In this document: positions 58,441-64,000 of the stretch, piece after piece
How positions within the stretch are numbered: position 1 is the first letter of the stretch
How the letters are laid out: each line of letters starts with the position of its first letter
Source of the DNA: Blastocatellia bacterium
GTDB lineage: Bacteria > Acidobacteriota > Blastocatellia > Pyrinomonadales > Pyrinomonadaceae
Assembly (NCBI GenBank): GCA_003168335.1
Contig: PMSM01000014.1
Coordinates: forward strand, 186,001 to 250,000
Direction: 5' to 3'
Length of the DNA stretch: 64,000 nucleotides
The notes under the pieces: model-generated
What the model was told of the DNA's origin: nothing
Seen by the model: only the letters and a program-made list of their open reading frames with translations
Databases searched by the model: none
Position numbers and translations under genes: made by a program

Positions 58441-59994
58441 ATGTCGCTGATCGCACTCCAGGCAACGAACCCCGATATTAATCTGACGCTCATCGCGCCA
58501 GAACTGATTATTGGTATCGCGGGCGTGCTCGTCATGATGATCGACGCCTTCGCGCGCCGCGGCCAGCGTTGGCTGACCGGAGGGCTCTCAATCGTGGCGC
58601 TGATCGCCGCGGGCGGCGCTTCAATCTGGCTGGGCGCAGGGTGGCGGGGTGCGCGCAGCGCCTTCAACGGCATGATCGTGCTGGACGACTTGCGGCTGAG
58701 CTTCACTTTGATCTTTGTAGTCGTTTCAATTCTCACCATCCTGATTGCCGCGGCCTGGATCGACATAGAAAAGCTGCCGGCCGGCGAGTTCCATGCCCTG
58801 CTATTGTTCGCCACGTGTGGGATGATGCTGATGGCCTCGGCCGGAGACCTGGTTATTGTCTTCCTCGGCCTGGAAATTCTGTCGATTGCGACTTATGTGA
58901 TGGCGGGATTTCGGCGCACCGATGTTCGCTCGAACGAATCATCCTTGAAGTATTTCATTCTCGGTTCGTTTGCTTCGGCGTTCCTTCTCTATGGTATCGC
59001 GTTGATCTATGGAGCCACGGCCACAGCGACTCTACCCGGCACGACGAACATTGCCACGATCGCCGGACGTTTGAATCATTCGTTGTATCCGCCGTTGTTG
59101 CTTGCGGGTGCAGCGATGCTGCTGGTGGGTTTCGGCTTCAAGATCGCCACCGCTCCTTTCCATGTGTGGACGCCTGATGTCTACGAAGGCGCACCTACTC
59201 CGGTAACTGCTTTTATGGCGGCCGGACCAAAGGCTGCGGGGTTCGCGTCATTCATGCGCGTTTTTGTTTTCGGATTCCCGATCGCGACCGCGGCTGCGAG
59301 CACCGCTGGCTACACCCACAAAAGCTGGCTGGGCACTTTGGCTATCATGGCGGCGCTGACGATGAGCGTCGGCAACATAGTCGCGATCGTGCAGAACAAC
59401 GTCAAGCGAATGCTGGCCTACTCTTCGATTGCCCACGCCGGTTATGCCCTGGTTGGATTCGTGGCTGCGGGCGCGGCCACCGACGCGGAACAGCGGAGTG
59501 CCGCGCTGACCTCGGTAGCCTTTTATTTGCTGACCTACGCAGTGATGAATATGGGCGCCTTTGCTATCGTCACCCTGATTGCCCGCGGCAACGATCGCCG
59601 TACCGCAGTCGAAGACTACAACGGAATCGGCTTTCTGTCTCCAGTACTGGCCTTTTCGCTTTCGTTGTTCTTGTTGAGCCTTTTGGGGATGCCTTTGACG
59701 GCGGGATTTATGGGAAAGGTAATGGTGTTCACCACAGCCGTGCGTCAGGGTTATCTCTGGCTGGTAGTGATTGGCGTTCTGAACACTGCCGTGTCGGCTT
59801 ACTATTATCTGCGGCTAATCATTGTCATGTTCTTCCGCGAGCGGAACACGCCGTGGGACGCGCCGCGGCTTCCAGTCAGTGTCGCGCTCGCGTTGGTAAT
59901 TACCATCGCCGGAGTTTTCTATCTGGGCCTTTTTCCGGGGCGCGTGCTCAATGCCTTTGGCGCTCACCCATCCATCTCGCTTTCAATCAGGTAA
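58441..59994 (+). CDS. nuoN: NADH-quinone oxidoreductase subunit N
   Basis: A 517-residue antiporter-type proton-pumping subunit with about 14 spans. Conserved parts: VFLGLEILSIATYVMAGF with glutamate, SSLKYFILGSFASAFLLYG, FKIATAPFHVWTPDVYEGAPTPVTAFMA, RMLAYSSIAHAGYALVG and MPLTAGFMGKVMVF. Last structural nuo gene; the next unknown gene starts 4 bases later. Confidence 0.96.
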   Translation: MSLIALQATNPDINLTLIAPELIIGIAGVLVMMIDAFARRGQRWLTGGLSIVALIAAGGASIWLGAGWRGARSAFNGMIVLDDLRLSFTLIFVVVSILTILIAAAWIDIEKLPAGEFHALLLFATCGMMLMASAGDLVIVFLGLEILSIATYVMAGFRRTDVRSNESSLKYFILGSFASAFLLYGIALIYGATATATLPGTTNIATIAGRLNHSLYPPLLLAGAAMLLVGFGFKIATAPFHVWTPDVYEGAPTPVTAFMAAGPKAAGFASFMRVFVFGFPIATAAASTAGYTHKSWLGTLAIMAALTMSVGNIVAIVQNNVKRMLAYSSIAHAGYALVGFVAAGAATDAEQRSAALTSVAFYLLTYAVMNMGAFAIVTLIARGNDRRTAVEDYNGIGFLSPVLAFSLSLFLLSLLGMPLTAGFMGKVMVFTTAVRQGYLWLVVIGVLNTAVSAYYYLRLIIVMFFRERNTPWDAPRLPVSVALALVITIAGVFYLGLFPGRVLNAFGAHPSISLSIR

Positions 59995-59998
59995 CCTC

Positions 59999-60598
59999 AT
60001 GATTGTCTCTCGCACTGACCCGCCCCTTGATTCAACCAGAAAAACAGAACCAGTAAGAACATCAAAGCACCCGGAACGATCTGCGGACGCGCTGGTAATG
60101 GAAATTGAAAGCACGATGGGCGAATCGTGGTTGCCGGGAATCTATCGCGATCGGATCTTAAAGTTGCGCACGCGCTCGTACGTCTTCCCTTCGATAGCTA
60201 AACCATCAGTACCCCAGATTCAACACACACTGCTCGGGATTGAGTTGAAGGTTGGCCGCAAGCGGATGCTTTGTCCTGACCTGGCTACGGCGCGTTACCT
60301 CGCGGTTTTCGTTCGCGCCGGTTGCGCAGCGATTGCGATTCCCTATGACATCACAAAGATTTCACATCTGGCTGATGAGCTGGAAAGTTCATGGCACCGC
60401 ATGTTGTTGCTGGCCGACAGTCTGGCGGGAAATCGCAGTGAGGCTTTCGCCACTCGCGTTCGCCGACTGTTAATTGGTAAAGTACGAACTGCAATCGCTA
60501 TGGCCGGCGCGGGCCCGCGGATTCCGGAATTCAAACAGAGCACCAGGCAAGGAGAGCGGCCACCAGAAAGCGCCGAGAGCAAACAACCGCAGGAATGA
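59999..60598 (+). CDS. Hypothetical protein at the end of the nuo operon
   Basis: A 199-residue soluble protein starting at ATG 59999, 4 bases after the nuoN stop. A polar N-terminus (1-30) is followed by ESTMGESWLPGIYRDRILKLRTRSYVFP, VPQIQHTLLGIELKVGRKRMLCPDLATARYLAVFVRAGCAAIAIPYDITKISHLADELESSWHRMLLL, a mixed alpha/beta pattern, and a basic, disordered tail. No family recognised. The start could also be at MEIESTMGESW further in. Co-transcription with nuoN is likely. Confidence 0.65.
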   Translation: MIVSRTDPPLDSTRKTEPVRTSKHPERSADALVMEIESTMGESWLPGIYRDRILKLRTRSYVFPSIAKPSVPQIQHTLLGIELKVGRKRMLCPDLATARYLAVFVRAGCAAIAIPYDITKISHLADELESSWHRMLLLADSLAGNRSEAFATRVRRLLIGKVRTAIAMAGAGPRIPEFKQSTRQGERPPESAESKQPQE

Positions 60599-60660
60599 AA
60601 AAGTTCGCTGTCAGTTTGTCTCTTGTAACTTTCCCTGGCAGGGCTTAATTAACAAATAAG

Positions 60661-61596
60661 ATGACCGCCGACACAAACCTGGACGAAACGCAGGCCGCAG
60701 AGACTCTTGACCGGCTGCCCTTCCCGTTTAACCAGCAGACGTTCTGTCGCTACGAACCAATCGAGAAAAGCATCGATGGAGCGCGCGTGCTGATCGTCGA
60801 TAATCTCTTGCGCGACGAAGGGGATCTCTCAGACGTGGCGCGGGCCGATTGGGGTAAGGAAGCCTCGACGCATCTGAAGCGCGAGCGCCAGATTGCTGAG
60901 TTGGCCCTCCAGAATATTGTCAGCAACGTACAGCGCCTGGTGAAGAGCCCCCAAGCGCAGATTGTGCATGTATCGGCCCTGGCTGCGGTCGCTGAAGAAT
61001 TCCGGCCCGATGCCATTGTTCTCAGCGGCACTCTGCGCGATTTTGATTACTACAAACCAGAAATCCTCTCCGATTTCTCTGACTTCATCCGGGCTACCCG
61101 GACTCCGGTGCTCGGCATCTGTGGGGGGCATCAGCTGATCGGCTTGAGCTTCGGCGCCCGAGTCGTCACGCTCGATAGCCAGGAGCAAAGTGAACGCCGC
61201 GACAATCGCGTTACTGAGTATCAATACCGTCTGGTTCGCATCGTGGAACCGAATGATCCGATTTTTGAGGAGATCGACAACCCGCAATCCAGAGTCTGGC
61301 AGGCTTACACAAAGGAAGGACGCATCCTGCGCGTCTGGCAAAACCACGGGTTGCAACTCGATCACGTTCCCGAAGGCTTCAAGCTCCTGGCCACCTCATA
61401 CCTCTGCCGCAATCAGATGATGGTCAAGCGTTCTGAAGGCCAGTTAATCTACACCGTGCAGTTTCATCTCGAAAAATCCTTCGAAGACTGGAACAAAAGC
61501 CGTACCCGCTGGGAACATCCGAACGAATCGCGTGACGGCAGAATTCTGTTTGAGAATTTTCTGCGGCTGGCCCTGCGGCATGGCTCCCCTTTGTGA
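60661..61596 (+). CDS. Class I glutamine amidotransferase-like protein
   Basis: A 311-residue protein with a class I glutamine amidotransferase domain (about 38-280). The nucleophile elbow is GICGGHQLIGLSFG with Cys154; the paired His269 and Glu271 lie in VQFHLEKSF, so the catalytic triad is complete. No synthase domain is fused, unlike GMP synthase. It may hydrolyse a glutamine-like amide or partner with another protein. It follows the nuo operon by 62 bases on the same strand. Exact substrate unknown. Confidence 0.82.
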   Translation: MTADTNLDETQAAETLDRLPFPFNQQTFCRYEPIEKSIDGARVLIVDNLLRDEGDLSDVARADWGKEASTHLKRERQIAELALQNIVSNVQRLVKSPQAQIVHVSALAAVAEEFRPDAIVLSGTLRDFDYYKPEILSDFSDFIRATRTPVLGICGGHQLIGLSFGARVVTLDSQEQSERRDNRVTEYQYRLVRIVEPNDPIFEEIDNPQSRVWQAYTKEGRILRVWQNHGLQLDHVPEGFKLLATSYLCRNQMMVKRSEGQLIYTVQFHLEKSFEDWNKSRTRWEHPNESRDGRILFENFLRLALRHGSPL

Positions 61597-61657
61597 CGGA
61601 GGGCTGAATTCCGGACTTAAGCGACTCCGAGATACGTTTCGGTTTGAGTCTTACCTA

Positions 61658-61685
61658 TTGACGTACGGTGGAACTCTGCTATAAG
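61658..61685 (+). promoter_or_regulatory. Sigma-70-type promoter for the LolA-like gene
   Basis: TTGACG (61658-61663) and TATAAG (61680-61685) separated by 16 bases, 46 bases before the start codon at 61732. Confidence 0.6.
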
Positions 61686-61731
61686 GGTCAGTGATCGCGC
61701 ACATTCAAATACAATCGGGAGGAATTCAATC

Positions 61732-62520
61732 ATGTTACGACCAACCGGAAAAAGAGCTTTGCTCCTCGCTTTTTGCTGCCTGGCGGCTCTGGCACTAATC
61801 ATAACGACGACGACCGTTCCCAATGCGGCTGCCGACTTTACCGGCCGCGAGATTCTCAGCGTGGCTCGGATCGCTCACGGCGGGGCTGATTATGCTGGTT
61901 TGCAAAACGTTACGGTGCAAGCCAGTGGCTTTGTGAATGCGGCCGCCTTTGGCGGGTTGGCTGCGAACCCGCTCGGGGCGATGGCTGAAATCAAGCTCAG
62001 GATCACCGACTACCAGGACAAGCAGATGCGCCGGAGACTTGATGTCGCCCCCACCGCGGCCCTTGGGCCGGGGCCGACCTATCTGGTCTTCACCGGCGCC
62101 CAGGGCGGAGGAATGATGTTCGGCAACGAGTTTCGAGTTCGCGAGACTGCCGTATCGCGCCACTGGGCGATGATGGGCTTTGACACGCTGAATCGGGCCA
62201 TCGAGGGCCAACTTGTCAGCGCGCGTCAGAGCGATGACGGCGGCGACTATGTCGTGGAAGTGAAGTTTAACTCGGAAGACACGGTGCGTTACTGGATTAA
62301 CAAGCAGTCCTTCCTGATCGACAAAATAACCACGCGCTACCGAAGTCAGGTTCTGATCGAAGAGCAGCGCAGCGAATATCGCCGGGCCGATTGCATGATG
62401 CTGCCCTTTCACATCATGACGCGTCTGCAGGGCCAACCGTTCGCAGACCTCGCGATTGACAGCTATGATTTGAAATCCAACGTTCCGGCTTCGCGGTTCA
62501 CCATCTCGGCTACGCCATAA
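61732..62520 (+). CDS. Exported LolA-like (outer-membrane lipoprotein sorting-type) protein of unknown function
   Basis: A 262-residue protein with a signal peptide (MLRPTGKRALLLAFCCLAAL... NAAA, 1-33) and a mature part with the strand pattern of LolA-like half-barrels: GREILSVARIAHGGADYAGLQNVTVQASGFVN, YWINKQSFLIDKITTRYRSQVLIEEQRSEYRRADCMMLPFHIMTRLQGQPFADLAIDSYDLKSNVPASRF. The final clause (YxxxxGMxLPxxI-type followed by a strand and NxxxPxxxF) is typical of this superfamily. The GGGAGGAA ribosome site is strong. Role unknown. Confidence 0.75.
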   Translation: MLRPTGKRALLLAFCCLAALALIITTTTVPNAAADFTGREILSVARIAHGGADYAGLQNVTVQASGFVNAAAFGGLAANPLGAMAEIKLRITDYQDKQMRRRLDVAPTAALGPGPTYLVFTGAQGGGMMFGNEFRVRETAVSRHWAMMGFDTLNRAIEGQLVSARQSDDGGDYVVEVKFNSEDTVRYWINKQSFLIDKITTRYRSQVLIEEQRSEYRRADCMMLPFHIMTRLQGQPFADLAIDSYDLKSNVPASRFTISATP

Positions 62521-62653
62521 GCCCGAGCCTGCAACTGATCGGATTCCGCAGGTTACAAGGTCCTGCCGGCTTGTGCCTGCGGAAGACGATCCGACGCTTG
62601 ACCACTCAGAACGAGGGCGCTCGACGATGTGCCCTGACAAAGGGTGAGAAAGC

Positions 62654-63889
62654 TTGAGCCCTAAACCTCGCCTTTGGTCGATCACCGTAATCGCCTTCGG
62701 GTTTTTCTTTGTCTTCACTCCGTCGTGCACCCGTTCCGTCAACCAGAACAGACCCAACCAAGCCGCTGCTTCATCGACCGGCACGGCAGGAAATGTATTT
62801 GACGATTACCTCAAGTCAGACTTTGCTCCGGCCGACGGCTTTGATTTCGCCGTCGGGGACCAGGACGGCAAAGGAGCTTACCAGGACAAATCAACCGGAA
62901 AGACTTACTCCGGCTGGTATGTGGCCACGCACTTCGCCGACAAATACAGCTACGGAATTCACACCGGAGAGGACTGGAGCGGCCTGGGCCCGCCCGCGAG
63001 CGATCTGGGTCAGGACGTTCACGCGGTCGCCAACGGCCGCGTCGCGTTTGCGGATTCTTGCGGCAGGCTCTGGGGCAACGTGGTGATGATCGATCACGTC
63101 TTCTACGAGAACAATGAAAAGAAAAGCATTCGCTCGGTATACGCGCACCTGCACGAGATCAAGGTCAAGCTTGGAGAGGTGGTTCAACGACGGCAAGTGA
63201 TCGCCACCGTCGGTCAGGATCCCGACAAACTATTTGCCCCCCATCTACATCTTGAAATGCGTTGGGACCCGTCGCTTGGTCCAACGTACTGGCCCTCTTC
63301 AAACGGCAGGGACGTGGCGTGGGTGAAAGAGCATTACGCCTCGCCTTCCGCGTTCATCAGCAGCCACCGCAGCGCACCCACGCCGCAACGAGAGGCTACT
63401 TTAGTCCTGGTGGATCAGCACAGTTACAAGATGCGCCTGTACCAGAATGGCCGGATGTCTGGTGAATTTGACGTTAGCTTCGGTCAGGGAAACGGCGCGA
63501 AGCAAGTTCAAGGCGACAACAAGACTCCGACCGGAATGTACTTCGTAATTCAGAAGCATCAGGGACAATTCGAGGGTCCTTACGGAGCGTATTACGGCGG
63601 CTATTGGATCAAAGTTAACTATCCAAATGCCTTTGACGCAGCGCGGGCCAACTCTGAGAAGCTGATTAGCTCTCAACAACAGGAGACGATCAGCAAGCAA
63701 TGGCGCCAGCGCGCGCCCACACTCGAAAAGACGCGGCTGGGCGGCGGCATCGGCTTCCACGGCTGGATAAAGGAATGGTCGAATGACGGGCCGCGTCATC
63801 TTTCGTGGGGCTGTGTAGTAATGCACATCTATGACATCAGCAAAGTCTACGACCAGATTCCGGAAGGATCGATGGTGGTCATCTTTTGA
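62654..63889 (+). CDS. Exported M23 peptidase-like and L,D-transpeptidase-like (YkuD) fusion
   Basis: A 411-residue envelope protein starting at TTG 62654 with AGGGTGAG upstream. The signal segment WSITVIAFGFFFVFTPSC may be a lipoprotein signal. Residues about 90-200 are M23-like: YGIHTGEDWSG, a VVMIDH strand, YAHLHEIKVKLGEVV, and PHLHLEMRW; the zinc histidines and aspartate-like positions are visible. Residues about 245-411 are YkuD-like: ATLVLVDQHSYKMRLYQNG, KTPTGMYFV, FHGWIKE and the active-site HLSWGC. M23 domains cut peptidoglycan cross-links and YkuD domains form 3-3 cross-links, so one chain would combine both. This pairing is unusual. Confidence 0.82.
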   Translation: MSPKPRLWSITVIAFGFFFVFTPSCTRSVNQNRPNQAAASSTGTAGNVFDDYLKSDFAPADGFDFAVGDQDGKGAYQDKSTGKTYSGWYVATHFADKYSYGIHTGEDWSGLGPPASDLGQDVHAVANGRVAFADSCGRLWGNVVMIDHVFYENNEKKSIRSVYAHLHEIKVKLGEVVQRRQVIATVGQDPDKLFAPHLHLEMRWDPSLGPTYWPSSNGRDVAWVKEHYASPSAFISSHRSAPTPQREATLVLVDQHSYKMRLYQNGRMSGEFDVSFGQGNGAKQVQGDNKTPTGMYFVIQKHQGQFEGPYGAYYGGYWIKVNYPNAFDAARANSEKLISSQQQETISKQWRQRAPTLEKTRLGGGIGFHGWIKEWSNDGPRHLSWGCVVMHIYDISKVYDQIPEGSMVVIF

Positions 63890-64000
63890 GTAACGTGCCC
63901 GTACAAAGCCGTCTTACTAACGAGCGCCTCGCTGCCGCGACCGAAGCGTTGGCCGCGCGTGATCACGACCTCGCCTCCATCTACAGGCTTCATGGCCCGC
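63886..64000 (+). CDS. Start of a probable DNA-3-methyladenine glycosylase-like gene, cut by window edge
   Basis: A frame that begins at TTG 63886 (overlapping the previous stop as TTGA) or GTG 63895 and stays open to the window end: VPVQSRLTNERLAAATEALA then ARDHDLASIYRLHGP. The segment LAARDHDLASIYRLHGP resembles the N-terminus of AlkA-type HhH-GPD glycosylases, but only 38 residues are visible, so the assignment is tentative. Confidence 0.45.
   Translation, partial: MSNVPVQSRLTNERLAAATEALAARDHDLASIYRLHGP

Overview
The window reads as a chromosomal segment of a free-living, aerobic, moderately GC-rich Gram-negative bacterium. I infer an acidobacterium, probably near class Blastocatellia. 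The reasons are the TIGR03437-type domain and Calx-beta/lamin-tail giant protein, the secreted S9 dipeptidyl peptidase beside a POT transporter, the carboxypeptidase-regulatory-like protein, and many families of intergenic palindromes. No 16S or other phylogenetic marker is present, so the assignment is inference.

Layout. 1-3.8 kb (minus strand) is a fatty-acid synthesis cluster in the order DUF177, rpmF, fabH, fabD, acpP, fabF (fabF is cut by the window edge). 4.0-7.6 kb (minus) holds a thiolase, two paralogous membrane proteins, 3-hydroxybutyryl-CoA dehydrogenase and a zinc-ribbon protein. 7.8-9.4 kb is a GT39-type glycosyltransferase. 9.8-12.3 kb is a sugar-nucleotide pair (nucleotidyltransferase, phosphomannomutase/phosphoglucomutase). 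12.9-14.2 kb has a DUF3309 miniprotein and mutM, which carries an in-frame palindrome insertion. 14.2-15.1 kb has a lone contractile-tail tube protein and an unknown partner. 15.2-20.8 kb (minus) has dipeptidyl peptidase IV, a POT peptide transporter and a large secreted protein. 20.9-23.2 kb is a promoter, a SAM-II-like riboswitch, a terminator and a fused homocysteine methyltransferase/MTHFR. 23.3-27.2 kb has a chromate transporter, an S1/P1 nuclease and a TIGR01777 epimerase. 27.2-27.9 kb is a small transposon-like unit with 8-bp target duplications carrying a DUF6438 gene. 28.1-37.9 kb is one gene for a 3292-residue exported repeat protein. 38.2-41.9 kb is a Crp/Fnr regulator, a small membrane protein, a ten-cysteine exported peptide-like protein and a large exported helical protein. 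42.0-43.9 kb is thiG, thiS and an unknown gene. 44.1-60.6 kb is a complex I operon (nuoA-H, J-N without nuoI) with two extra genes inside. 60.7-64 kb has a glutamine amidotransferase, a LolA-like exported protein, an M23/L,D-transpeptidase fusion and the start of a probable DNA glycosylase gene.

The most unusual theme is the density of palindromic elements. At least ten sequence families of paired inverted repeats sit between genes, often starting 0-4 nt after a stop codon inside operons. Some are nested inside others. A 31-nt hairpin inserted in two different host elements differs between copies by one compensatory base pair. Three protein-coding genes (fabD, mutM, thiS) appear to have been lengthened in frame by such or similar intergenic sequence. 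In thiS the added tail covers the Gly-Gly terminus needed for sulfur carriage. No transposase or RAYT gene that could move these elements is in the window.
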